A stretch of 64,000 nt of DNA from Tenebrio molitor. Lineage: Eukaryota > Arthropoda > Insecta > Coleoptera > Tenebrionidae. Of this stretch, positions 1 through 13,600 are shown piece by piece (position 1 is the stretch's first letter; each line of letters starts with the position of its first letter). The stretch spans positions 25,172,001 through 25,236,000 of the forward strand of contig NC_091046.1 in assembly GCF_963966145.1 (NCBI RefSeq), in the 5' to 3' direction. The notes under the pieces were generated by a model. The model saw only the letters and a list, made by a program, of their open reading frames with translations. It searched no databases and was not told the origin of the DNA. Made by a program: the position numbers and the translations under genes.

Positions 1-2287
1 GCTAAGAAAATCATTTACAAACATATTTCATTTCAAAATTCAACCTTTCACATTCTAAGAATTATAATATACATACGAGTAGTTCGCTTGTAGACTTTTT
101 AGACCTGCTACATATTATATTTATTATAGAGAGGGAGTTAGTTTTGAAATTTGAGACCAGAATTACGGGACAGCTACGAGTATACGGTTACAGCGTTCAA
201 CTTCGGAAACCGATTTTATTGCACTATTAGATGTCGAAGACTAAACTTTCATCTGTTAACTTAGGAAAACAAAAACAACTTCTTTTAAGTACCAGAAAGA
301 AATAAAACATGTTTTCGGGGGAGACATAACCTATTAAAAACCCATTTAAAAGGACGGTATCATGTTTTAAGATTTCTGCACATTGTTACGTTTAAATTGG
401 TGTCAGTCAGTGGCGTCAAATTGTCATAATTTTGAAGAGTCGTAACATTGAGCCGACGTGAATTTGATATGGTTTCTGAGAAAATAAATATGGTCACCTT
501 GGAGTGATAGCTACGCTACACCCCTATTTAAACAAAAGCTCATATATCTCGTCAGACAAGTGTGTGTAGCCCAGTTATTTTTTTAAAACCGGAATATGTA
601 GAAACTGTTCGGAAGGAAGTTCCTACGATTGAATGAGTTACCGTGTACAACTAATTTAATGGCATTTAACAAGTACCACTTGATAATTACGTAATTGTTT
701 ATTGCTCCAGTACTATTTAATAGTAGTATTAACATGACTTTTGTTATTTATATCATAAAAATGTCGTTAACAAGTTTGACAAGTAATTGCTGTATCTGGA
801 ATCCACATTAAAGGGCACTACTTAAGAAAGTTTATAAAAACCCTTAAAATCGTTAAAGCGCTCACAACTATAAAAATGTGTTCTCATATGCGTAAAGCCG
901 ACGATAGATAATCTTAATAAAATATACACACAATGGAAGGAAATATCAGCAATAACAAATTTCTTTCTTTAACTTTGTAAAGCTGAGTAAAGCATTTTAA
1001 CATTGATAATTTTATTTACTATCGTTACTAAACACACGTGCGACGATCAGCTGCTCTCTCTACGCCGAAAGTCAACAAAAAAGAAAAAGATTCAGATTCC
1101 TTGTAATGATTTAGTGTTCCAAAAGCAATAAAAAGTTGTAACATCGCTATAAATTTTACTTTTACAAATTGGGTCGGTCTGTTAACGTCAGATCTAATAT
1201 TTCACGTGTAACTCCTAAATGGTTAATGTAATCGCGCCGGTAATAACAATCAAGAGGTCCACTCGGGATTTTTTGTTGTTGTTTATCGTGGATTATAGCT
1301 TGTGGGGGACGTCTGATTTTAACATGATGTCAGTCGCTATGAAAACCCGAGTCGAGTATAATTCTGAAAGTCATTTCATCTCTCACAACTTTGCATCAGT
1401 CAAAACACCGCCATGTAAACAATCCAGGAACTCGACTGTATTCGAGTGAACCCACACTCTTGACCCTATAGCTTTCATGTCACTTCATCAAGTCATTTTT
1501 TACATTTATAAGTGTTGAATACTTAATCAAAGATTGGGGTGGCCAAATTCTTGGAATTCTCGTTTCAATTTATGAAATAAATGAAAGAAACGGATGGTAA
1601 CGTTTTTAACTTAAATGTCAATTATACGAGTATACATATTTTAATTAGTTCGAAGCGAGTGACATACCTATACGATACATTTAAATCGAGTCTGGTTGTG
1701 GACGCAATAAATCAGTAGTTATTTCACATAGCGGAAAACATGGTAGCAAAAACAGTTTACAAATCAACGCAGAGCAATTAGCTTTTAGTAAGTTATCATC
1801 AAAGAAGTGCAATTTGCACGGAGCATTGCTCACAAACAAGCGAGCACTGTCCGAATGGGTAGGACGCTGATGCGGACGCTTGCCAGTGCCTTCACCGTCT
1901 CCCATTTTTATTAATTTTTTTATTTCAAAAGGATTACATATTTTTGAAAGTTGAGACTTACTGTGTAGGTATTTACTGGTAATTTAATTTTAATTTTAAT
2001 TTAAATTAGGGTGGTTTGTGTTCTCGCCTGCTTTAGAATTTTTGCAAACAATTAATCACCTAATTATTTTGTTTTCTGTTAAGCTGTTTATAAAAACTCG
2101 AAACGTCGATTATTTTAAGGGAATTCTTAAAGGGGACACTGCAATATGTTTTTTAAAATCATAACTGGAGTAAATCTCAGCAAGTCATTAGAGTGTCAAG
2201 TTATATTGTATCCACCAAATTCACATGTATATATATTTTTTTTTTTTTAATTTAAGTGTATTAATTAGTTATTTGTACAACTAGTTA

Positions 2288-2335
2288 TGAAAGTCATACT
2301 TTTTTTCACGAATAAGTGAAAAAAGGAAACTTTCA
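2288..2335. repeat. short hairpin with ACTTTTTTTCAC/GTGAAAAAA arms
   Basis: Arms TGAAAGTCATACTTTTTTTC and GTGAAAAAAGGAAACTTTCA fold on each other. The same CTTTTTTTCAC...AAGTG theme recurs at about 45380-45450 and 45826-45870. Confidence 0.6.
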
Positions 2336-2465
2336 TAACCTGTTGTACACACTATTTTTTTGCATATCGATGTAAGTTGAGAAATTTTGTCTAAAAGGAT
2401 TTATGAAAAATTACAAAAAAAAAAATACGTATGCTTTGACAATCATCTCCAAGGAGATGGAATAA

Positions 2466-2585
2466 AATGATGCAAAAAAGTACTACATACTTTCACTACG
2501 ATTTTTCGTGTAAAAAAGTGCTACTTTCACTACGATTTTGCCTGTAAAAAAATGCCACTTTCATTACGATAGGCAAAAAAAGTTA
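2466..2585. repeat. short tandem repeat, about 45-bp unit, ~2.5 copies
   Basis: Successive units carry TACTTTCACTACGATTTT, CTACTTTCACTACGATTTT and CCACTTTCATTACGAT, each followed or preceded by GTAAAAAA. Confidence 0.75.
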
Positions 2586-3652
2586 TTTGAATATGTATAT
2601 GTATTGTATAACTGATGAATATACTCGTATGTATGTATAACTGCACATATAAATACCATATTGTAGAGTTAGGATTTGTATAATATGTTTTCAAATTGAA
2701 TTTGAGATGATAAAAACAAATTATGTACTCAAATTAAAAAAATTTTGAATGCTTTTTGGAATAGTTTTTAAAAGTCACATAAGTAATATTTCAAACATTT
2801 GACTTATCTTTTTAAATACGATTAACGGAGTAAATGTCAAACTTCGTTAGAAGAAGTTTGTCTTTGGCCAACAAAAATTCTATAGCAACAAATTTTATAA
2901 ACCAAACATTTCGACACGACCTATCAACTGATTTTTATTAATAAAGTGAGATTTTTCAGAACATCGTTTTCTTAATCATGCCTCGACATTCGATTTTAGG
3001 TAAGGCAGTATTCTCACTCATTATTTTTATTCTTGTAGATTTATGGGGGATTTCTTCAATAAGTGCTTGTTACATGAGAATATGATAAGAGCAATTATGC
3101 AACAATTTTTCTTCATACATCTATCTACCCTATTGAATTTTTGTCCCCTTATATAAATAACGTCGTATATGATGGGAAAGAATAATATATGTGGAATCTC
3201 ACAGCACCTTTAGATATTTCACTTCACATTTAGTTCATTTATTGTCATATATCGGGAGCCGAGTGCTAATAATGAAGCTAGTAAAAAAGCTATTTATAAT
3301 AAAAAAAAAAATTAAAATTAGAAAAAACTTTCGGACAATGATATTTTTCACTTCTAAGACCGGCATACATTATGAACCGACCACTTAATTATGCTACTCG
3401 TACTTAATTCTAATTTTTATTTGTTATGAAAAGGATTTGAAATAATACTAATATAGTGTTTTTCAACGTATTTATTGAAATATAAAGATTTCTAAGTAAA
3501 CAATCACTTACTCTTATAAAAATATTCAGATCTGAAGGCACTAACTTTGTACAAACACCGAAGTGTGCGAATTACAAAAAAATATTCGTTTCAACTTTTT
3601 ATTCATACTTGCATGCTTGTAACAGGTATCTTTGGTTTTCTATAAAATGTTC

Positions 3653-3658
3653 TTTATT
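3653..3658 (-). terminator. candidate SoxE polyadenylation signal
   Basis: AATAAA on the minus strand about 220 nt past the SoxE stop. The region is very AT-rich and further AATAAA hexamers lie downstream (for example near 3596 and 3470), so this is only one candidate. Confidence 0.25.
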
Positions 3659-3879
3659 ATTTTAAATGTTTATATAATTTTTTAATGTATACATACAAAT
3701 TGTTATTTTTTAAGGATGTGTAATTCCTGTTCATTTACTCATATAGTACACTAAATTATATATGTACTTAGGTACTTAGATTAAACTTAAAAAATAAAAA
3801 GCGAAAATAATAAAATTATAAATAATGTTTAAATATGGAGGAATATCACGATTTTCGAAAAACCACAGGGTCAGTCAAA

Positions 3880-4696
3880 TTATAATGTATAGTGGCCCCA
3901 AGATTCAGAATTACTATCTGCGTTGTAAGTTGTAAATGAAGAATTTCCAAACACTGTCCTTTGTGGCAAATACTGGTAAGATGGTAAATACTGATGGCTA
4001 CTAGTTGAGTAGTTGTAAGCAGATGTAGAACCAAGTGGCATACCAGACTGGTAACTGTATACAACAGGAGCATTTGACGGAACGAACCTTTCGGCTTTGA
4101 CCACGGAACTCGGTTGTAACTCATGATATCTTCCGACAGAAGATGAAGTTGTTTCTTCGTAGGCTTCCATTGTTTGAGAATGCGCGACATTTTCAGTGCA
4201 TAGTCGCTTATTTTTGTAATTATTGTTGGTCTCCTCTTCCGTTGAATGTTTCATATAATTTTGGGGATAATTATTTTGATATGACTGGCTTGTTTCTGAT
4301 GGAAAATACTGGTCTAAGTCGCTGCTGTCTAGACAATCTTCTGATATGAAAGTGTTATCTATTTCTGAAAGTCTGTTAAAATCTAAATTATGCGGTTGTT
4401 CTAAACACGATCTTAGAGCTTGGGATTGAACAGCTGGGCTATGCGGTTGGGAGGAACAAGTTGATGGAGAAGTAGAACTCTGACTTCTTGGACTGCATGG
4501 AGAGTCTTCCTGTTTCAGAGAACGCGAAAATGTAACATTTTGTCCGTGAGGCAATTGTAACATTGGATCTCCTGGACCTTTATTCTGCTTTCGCCTGCGA
4601 GGCTGATACTTATAATCAGGGTGCTCACGTTTATGTATTACGCGCAGTCGTTCTGCTTCTTCAATAAATGGTTTTTTGTCGATATCGCTTAGAAGC
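3880..4696 (-). CDS. SoxE: SoxE exon 3 (rest of HMG box and transactivation tail)
   Basis: The acceptor is TTATTTTATTTCAG|GC. It begins in the HMG box with RLLSDIDKKPFIEEAE and continues through DYKYQPRRRK. A Pro/Ser-rich linker follows, then the K2-like motif and a Tyr/Ser/Gln-rich C-terminus, ending in TAA at 3880-3882. The reverse-strand ORF continues upstream into intron 2 as far as 4740, but that extension is intronic. Confidence 0.95.
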
Positions 4697-7600
4697 CTGA
4701 AATAAAATAACGTTGAAGTTATTTGTGACAAAGAAAACAACGTAGATTTGATACATGCTAATTACTTAAATATGTAATATCATATGATCAAAAAATGTCA
4801 TCAAAGTTACCCATGAAAAACAAAAATTAGCGTCTTATACGTATGTGTTAGAGAATTATCAAGTGGCCATCAGTCCATCACAAAGTAGGATTCAAGCGTA
4901 ATTTTTTTATCGTTTAAAGTAAACACCAACCTGTGAAAATTGGTAAACTTACAATGTACGACACTGTTTAGTGGTTAATAAAATACTAAATGACAGTAAT
5001 GACATTTTAAATAAGAATTTAGCTAAGACATTGACTTTTGTTTTTCATAGGCAACTTGGATGGTATTTTTGATAAATAAATGGTACAAAAAAACAAACCT
5101 ACATTCTGCAGCGTGCGATTCTTACCAAAAAATGATAACGCGACTATAGACAAATATGCCTAAAATTCTTAACAGGATATCCGATATAGCAACTGATAAG
5201 ATACTATACTAAACTTGCTACCCTCTGTTTACCCAATTCCCCTTATTTTCCTTATTCTTTGCAAGTACATTCTAAAATAAACTAAAAATATTATTTCACC
5301 TGGTAACATAGGTTAGTTTTTTTAGAAACCTGCCGCTACAATGAGGAAATTATCCATTTTAAGTACTTACAGGAATATTTTCTCCGATTTTTTTTAAGTC
5401 TTCGTGAAGCTGGTAGTGCTGATATTGTTTAATATTGTTTAATTTAATATTTAAATAATATCGTTTAATGTACTTATTTATTTGCTTAACTGTTGTTCAC
5501 TAGCTAATAGCTACGTTTAATTCGCCAGTTTAAAATGATGTTTTCTTTTATCATTGGCTAAGAATAACAAAAATTGTGAGGTGCAATGAAGTAAATTGTA
5601 AAAAAATTTAATTTAAAACTAGGTAGTAGGTAATGTAATCATAATGAATTACCTACTTTTAATTAAGATTATTTTTTATACGTATACTCGTATTGATAAT
5701 AATAATATAAAATCTATCGCAGGCGCAATAACACATACGAGTAAGTACGAGTACCTATGAAAGCCTTGTTACGGCTTGAATTGTAAACTGACATATAAAT
5801 TCGTTATACATAAATGCCTAATACATATTTGCAAATATGAAATAATGTGTTTTATTAGGCGGAATCTTATACAGAATGATCAAGAAGGACTGCATGTAAT
5901 TATGAACATTTATTTTATTCGGCTATTTGCAACACTGCAATCGGATATGTTTTGTTGGTTTATTTGATAGATATCTGACGTAACATTAATAGCGACAAAA
6001 TGGTAGATTATGAAAGTAAAAATTCATGGTAAAAAATAAATTAAACCTGAAATGCAGAACAATTATCTAAAAATTGAATAAAGGAAATGCCCGAAGTGCC
6101 CTCCATTTGGCTCTAAATAATTAACTTTTTTTAGGCTTTCGAGCAGATTGACCAGCGTGTTTAATTTATTTGTAATGTCAAATTTTATTTGTCAATGATG
6201 CGACTGTCAATGTCACGCCGTCAACAACGGGAAGAGTTTGGGCATTTCAGCCATTTTAGTTTCGGCTTTACGTGTGAGTGGTTCAGGCCTGAATTTCCTT
6301 CGTCTTTGGCTATTGTTTTATTGTCTTTGTTGTTATTATCTGTTTGTCATTGTTGAACTTTTTGTAATTCTGCAGGATTGCAAAGTGAGTGAAAAACGCC
6401 ACTGGGAAGGCATATGTTGCGCTCTGCATTTAGTACCACTTTATTGCAGTGGGCATTTACGCGGCATTTCCGCTTTTTTCAAATAGTGCTCCTTGCTGTT
6501 AATAGTACCTCCCTGGCACTCACCGACACTTTGTACACTTGCTTTCAAAACTTTCCCGTACACCTACTTTTCGCTGTATTAAATCAGGGTAGTAATTAAT
6601 CAACTCTGACATTTAAACTTTTGAAAAGTCAAAATGCCTCGACTGACAGAGCAAGACAAAGTTTTGATGCTTTCCAAATTAGAAGAGGAGTAGTCCATAA
6701 GAAGGGTTGCTACTCATAATGGGCTAAATAAAAGCACTGTTCTTCAAGTAAAGAAGAGGTGAGAATAAGAAGGGACCGTGAGTAGAAGACCGATCATAAT
6801 TTTTTCTAGTTGCTGTCAATGTTATCTTTAACCTAATCTGAGAATTACCCGTTCACACTGCTTAAATTCTGCAAAATCGTTGTTACTTGATTTTGAATGT
6901 GTACGCGATAGTTTTGAAAGCAAGTGTACACTGCGCTCAATAATGTCAGCGCTTACTTGTTCCATTTCAGCGCGAATTCTCAGCCGTAAGTCTTCTAAAT
7001 TGTTTGGTCTATTAAAAATAACCTGCGATTTTACATAAACATTATGAGAAATAAAAATTGACCTGTTTCAGCATTTTCGACAAATTTCATTAGTTTTGAA
7101 ATTACTGAATTTATTCCATAAGTAGTTTCCATACTGTATGTACTACAGACGCCTTGAAAGGGTCATCAATATTTCTTCAAGTCAATAGAGCATTTAAGGT
7201 AAACGTAAAATCATCCGTCCTCGATATCTACTTCATATCCCGAGTAACCAAATACCTATTACGAACAAAATTGATGATAGTTATAATTTTCACTATTTGT
7301 TTGAAGATCTAACAACTAACATCTAACGAATATTAAAGAAACATAACAAATTTTTAATCAGGAAAGGTTTTTTTTGTTCAACACTGTCAGAATTTGAGAA
7401 TTTTCTCCTGTGCGAACCGATTTTGATAAATGTCACAACTTGTCAAAACGAAACGTCAAGCTAATTTTAAAGGTTTTAAGCGATTTGGAGCCTTTAAGGG
7501 GCTCGTCGAACAAAAAAACGTTGTATTCAACTCGTTCGTGTGTAAATTGGGCCTTTTTTCGTTTCACTCCCGTTTTAAACTGGCCCACTCATGCCAAAAA

Positions 7601-10600
7601 AGGCCCAAGGCCCAATTTACACACAAACTCGTTAAATAAACAACTATTTTGCACAGAACAAATTATGTTCAACGAAAAAGTAAATCGCCCTTATCCGTAT
7701 TCGAAAAAAACATGATTTTGAACATCTACAAACATGTCTGCGATGAACGTGCGGTTGGGGGATACGGAAACTAAACATGAGAATATGTGGGAATTGAATG
7801 TACGTATTGAAGTGACTGTGGAACCACTGATTATACACCTTGGAGAGTCTGATGACGATTCGAATTAACCGGAAGAACTGATTGTTTTAACAAGTCTAAT
7901 TGGTGGTTGAATTTATTACGCTGACATCCATAACACCCGGTATACAGGGTACCCCAAAAATCGCGGAACAACGTAGGTGTTAAGTAGACATTAAAATATC
8001 AGATAAAAATGTTTTTAAAAAAATCAAGTTTCTTTTTTGTAGAAGATATCGACCTATTTGTTACACGAAATGTGGCAACATTTAAAAACATTGGACTTAT
8101 CCCAATAATTTGCAAATACATATTTTTTTTTGTATCCATGGAAATAAGAAAGAACAAAGATGGCCATGTTGCCATTATGTTATTTGAGGTAAAACCGACA
8201 TAAAACCGCTTCTTGGAGAAATAATGTAAATAATGAAGTAAATAATTGCAAACCTGATCACCATCATTCCGAATTATTATATCACTAGTTTTAGTAAAAG
8301 ACAAATATGTAGTCAAAATCTTTTTTAATTTTGAGGCACCCAATATAATAAAGTGTCTAAATAAAAATCTTATCAAGGGTACTTTATCACAAAATTTTTT
8401 TGTTAAGGCATGTCGTTGTTTGAACTTCTGGTTAGTAAAATTAAAGCAGAACTGTCATATTTTGACATTTACGTTCAGAGAGGTTTACTGTTTGCTGGTG
8501 TTCACGTTAGAGCAGAAAAGATTTTTGATTAAAAGTTATTTTCGCAATGGTTTGAAAGTGAATGGTTCATGGATATGTAACTGCTTAGAAGAGTTACATA
8601 TCGCCGAATTTCCCAATGTTATTATTGACCGGAAAACCTTCGAAGACAACCTGAGCCGGTGTGTAAATTTGTTTCATGAAACTGAAGGCGTTTACCGAAG
8701 AAAAACCACAGGCTGGCCGTTAAAACGCACTCCTTCAGTTATTGAAACTGCAAGAGAAATAATGCAAAATGCTCCCTCCCCACACTTCAATACGTCAGTT
8801 ATCGCAACGCAACAGACTGAACCTTGCGTAGGAAAGTAGGAACGTGTCACAAATTGTTACAAAAAGAAGAAGGTAGACGTTTCCAGCACCTCATTTAATA
8901 AATTGATTAATTTGTGTGTGAATTGTAATTGTGTTACTTTTTTATTGTAATTCGTGTCATGCTGTTATTTTATAATGAGGTTATGTTGTATTTTAACGTT
9001 GCGACATCCGTTTTTCAAAACAAAAGATTTCCATAGGTGATGCTACCAGAATATTAAATGAACACCCATTACATTAAGTTTAAACTCCTATTATTTTTCT
9101 GCATATGCGTCCATTTGGCAAAATTAAGGTGTCGCTTCAGTTGTGCTAACATGTATCGTCTTCATTTAATATACAGGGTGTTATGGAAGTCCACGTAATA
9201 AATTTAACCACCAATAGGACTCGTTAAAATAAACATTTTTTTAATTTATCATTTTTTTCCAGAAGTTCTTCAAAACAGAGTTACAATTATACATGGTGAT
9301 TCACATAGTATCATACAAACTTTAACTGGTGGTAGCTTCCAACTCCTAGACACTCTTACAAAAATGTCTAGGTTCTAATGTTAAAATTGTTGAAGATAAA
9401 GCATATTGAAGAGTGTATCTACTATCACCTTTTAAGAACTGCAGATAAATTAAAATATTTTACGTTGAAACAAACTGTCGGGCATTGTTGTCAAAATGAA
9501 ACTAAAGCGACCTTTATAATACTAATATTTTCTCTATAGCAACAATTGTTTGCTTCTATTAAGACATTTATGATATTTGTTATACATTGGACGTAAAATG
9601 GAATAAATTAGCATGTAATGGCATTTACTAATAGTGAAAAAACCGATATATGGTAATTTGTGCCAATTTTTGATGTATGACTCAAAATTTTATTGTCAAG
9701 AGCCTTTGGAGACCGGAATCTGCCACTGGTTAAAATATTTATGAAACTATATGAATCACCCTGTATACTTATAATTTGACCCCTTAAATTCATACCCGCT
9801 CATGTCCTTACACATCCATTGATAATGAAGCACGAAGAAAAAATTACTCGAATAAAAACAGTAAAAAAATATTAGATAAAAAAAAGATACATTTAAAGAG
9901 TTCTATTGGTGATTAAATTTATAACGTGGACTTCCATAACACCCGGTATGTATGCGATCATTGTTTAACCGACATAAATCAACAGGTGGTTGATCTTCGA
10001 TACGTGAACAGGACAGGGTTTATGATCAGTGATATCAAAAAGTTCTGTTTACGCAAAGTGACAAAAATGTAAAGGAAATGTGGTGACCAACCATTTGGGA
10101 ACTTTGTACTTCGTCCCAGTCATTGTCGGTAATGATTCGAACCAGTATGCGTCTATCGAGACGATCGACCAAATTAATATCCGTGGCACATTACGCAGCA
10201 TCGGCGGCGACTTTGACTGTGCCACCCGTCGAGTTTGGTTGCGCTGATTGCGCGCACACACGCCGTCTTCACGACACGCTCCACCCAGGGGTTTGTCATA
10301 CAATCTTGGAAGATTTCACTTGAATTCACGTTCGAAACTTATCTTGAGAACTTTGCAATTTTAACTGACACGGTAAAGTACTCGTAATACTAGGTAGACA
10401 GTTTGAAAAGTTACGGCATAATGATTAATAGAGATATGAATTTCAGGACTTATTTTGTTTACTGACTTGCCTAACCGAAATAAAAATACGAAAAATAAAG
10501 AAGGGTAGATATAATGACAAATTAAAAAATAAAATAACTACATATATACCGTTCACGATTGTTTTAAACACGTAGGAGGCCACGATATTTTTTTGTTAGA

Positions 10601-13600
10601 TTGGCGTCAGGTCCTGTCATATGACGTTTCGTTATTAAATATTCGTCTTGTTGTCAATTCCCTAATTGATTTAGTGTAATTCAATTATAACCTAAAATAG
10701 ATTTATTACGCCAAATCACAATATTGCTAACTAATATGTCAGATAGACAGTCCGAATTTGAAACAATCGTGAACAGATAAAATGTACGTATTTGAAGGAA
10801 ACACTTGACTAGCACACTTCAATTCAAAAATTCTCAAAATACAGTTAAATGACAATCGAGACTTAAACAGTGAATTTAGTGGGTCATAATGCGCTCGTAA
10901 ATAATCTACTACAAAAATTAAATTAAAAGCTAAATATATTGTCATGAGTAGGTAGTTCATAGTTTTAATAATGCAATATCGTTAAGAATGGTTTACATTC
11001 TTAAGAATATATCAAAACTTAATCTAATATTCGATGTATGTATTTCACCAACGCCAGTTTAAATTAAGTTAAACTGCTTCGTTACTTTAGTTACCTTTTG
11101 TTATAACAATGTTTTCGTATATTTTAATCTGTAGTAAAATTTAACTCACGTTGGTGAAACCGGCCCGTAACAAATTTTTAGGGCGCCTACACCCTATAAA
11201 TTACTCCAACTCTAATCAACATATTATTTGGACTAAATATTTTATTGTTATTACTGTTATTTTTGTATTAAAGTATTTGATGAAATTAATAGTTTGATAA
11301 TACCAACTTGCTTTGTGAAAAGTTTTTAATCAGTGTTGTAAATTTTTACAGACACGATTATTAAAAAAAAGGAGAACAATAACAGTAGGTAGGGGAAGTT
11401 GGGGTAAGATGACGAACGGGGTAAGATGACGAATGATTACTACAGACAAACCATTACAAATTTAAAAACATTTTTTTACACTCCCATCTAGAGGTTTGTA
11501 GGTGATTTAATATCAGCCGGTAAGATTCTGATGCAGTTCGCATTTATTTATTTAGAGGCCGTTCTTTGGAACTGTATGTTTCATTATAAAATTTACTCTG
11601 TGTTTAGTATTTTTTTTTTTAATTGGAAAATCACAAGTAAAAACAATTTGATTTCTCTTGTAGGTTACATAATATCAGTGACAATAACGTATTCTGTTTA
11701 AATTGTATAAATCTTTGAATGGTTTTTATATAAATTTGAAAAATTTCTATAACGTGTGGTGGGGTAAGATGACCGGGGTAAGATGACGAATCTCTAAATA
11801 CATTATTTTATTTAATAATAATAATGACGAAGCATCTTCATCATCTTCAAGAGTTGCAACACTTCCATCTATAAAGTACAAACTATTTTCCTCAAGAAGC
11901 AGGCCCTAGCGGCTTAAACTCAAAATCTAACACCTCACTTTGGGACTTTAAGCCCTTATCAACTATTAATCGTCCTATTCAAAGTAAGCGAAAAAAAATG
12001 GTGTCACGAAGACTGCTTCAATCATGGTGGCAAAGGAGAGTTTGTTTCTGATTTATGTATGAAGGCCCCATCTTACTCCATTATGTTCGTCATCTTACCC
12101 GCACTATGGGGTAAGATGACTAAAATACAATTTTTTGTTTATATTCATTTTTAGTAATATTGGAACTTATGTTTACTTTAAAATCATGTGGAATTTAAGA
12201 GTAATATATCAACGCAACATGTTACTGTCTTTTTAATTAATTATATTAACGTTTTCTTGGCCAAAATTTAATTTTTTGTTAACTTCGTCATCTTACCCCA
12301 CCTTCCCCTACAGCAATATGTTGTTAATGTACTGAACTAATAAAATATGCCTAACGGGAAGCACTGTAGTGACTGTACACAATCATTCGCTTAGTTTTTT
12401 TTGCTTTTACTTTATGAACAACTTACACTTTCATTATAAAGGATAAGTCATATTTTTGGGAATATAAATTTGAATTTTTGCTCAATCGTAGAATTTCATG
12501 TGATGAATCTTTTGAGGTACTCAGCTCGACTGCAAGTTGCAAATCCACCATCTGCGAAAGTAGAGTCAGTTCCCCATATTTTGCTTTGCGATGGAAAGCA
12601 AAATAAGGAGTTGAAAAAGTTATTCAGAATGGACAGTGAAACGCAAATGATTTTAAGCAATGAACTATTGAATATCACTAAAAAATGAAAATACAAATTT
12701 TGCGTTGACACTCATAATTGAATTCTAAAGAACTTCTTGCGATATGTCCAACGGGAAGCAAAATATCGAAAATTGGACCTATTCGCGAGGGTGTTGTTGG
12801 TTGGATTTGCAACTTACAATTGAATTGAGTACGTCAAAAGTGCAGCTCATGAAGTTTTACGACTATGCAATAATTTAAATTTCTACTCCTAATTATTAGG
12901 AAAATATCAAATTGTCTTCATATTGAGTGCGACACACGGTACGGCCACTGTCAATATAAAACACGTTCAACTTCTAATTCAATCACTCATTAATTATTAT
13001 AATACAATATCCCGTGCTTTTTTAAATTCCACCTCGTAGTAGGCGTTGAAGAGTCGACTGTGAACGCACCACTCGTGTAAAACGTAAGATTTAAACAGCT
13101 GATCTGTGATCCGCAGCCTGCATAGTGCGTTCACAAATGACTCTTCAACGCCTACTATGAGGTGAAATTTTAAAAAACACCCGATATAATACAAGAAAAC
13201 AGTATTTTGTTGCTACTCAAATATGCAGTATTCAGTGAAGGCTCGTTGTGTTTATGCTCGGAAGGCCAGTCACAATGTGAGAGGTATTTTTTATGCACTG
13301 TAAATAATGTTTTTTTTTGAGGGGTGTTAATTTATAAAAAATGTGTCACAAATACAAGGTGTTTAAAAATGAATTACATCGTAAAATTATTAAATTCATA
13401 ACCGACTAAATCATCAAGAAAAAATAGACAAATTTATTATTAATCTCCAAAATTAATATTCAAACCACTTCTTCAAATTATAACAAGTACCTACATGTTA
13501 GTCATTTTAAACATTTGTATATGCATTACAAATACTCTACTTTGCCAATAAAATGTACAATGGTTCTTTTTTTTTGGCTACGTGGAAAAAGATGCCCTAG

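Larger units (their letters stand above)
1..3640. other. intergenic AT-rich DNA, no gene seen
   Basis: No convincing coding frame. A 74-codon minus-strand ORF at 1681-1905 (MGDGEGTGKRPHQR...) is less AT-rich than its surroundings but matches nothing I recognise. A short hairpin and a tandem repeat are listed separately. Confidence 0.6.

Noticed and set aside
1681..1905. 74-codon minus-strand ORF MGDGEGTGKRPHQR...
   Set aside because: Slightly less AT-rich than its surroundings but matches no family I know and has no evident partner exon. Not annotated as a gene.
3846..4190. 114-codon ORF MSRILKQWKPTKK... on the minus strand
   Set aside because: Out-of-frame shadow of SoxE exon 3.
10125..10142. 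tRNA-like B-box GGTTCGAATC on the minus strand
   Set aside because: The bases on either side do not form a T stem, and no A box or acceptor stem is found at tRNA spacing.
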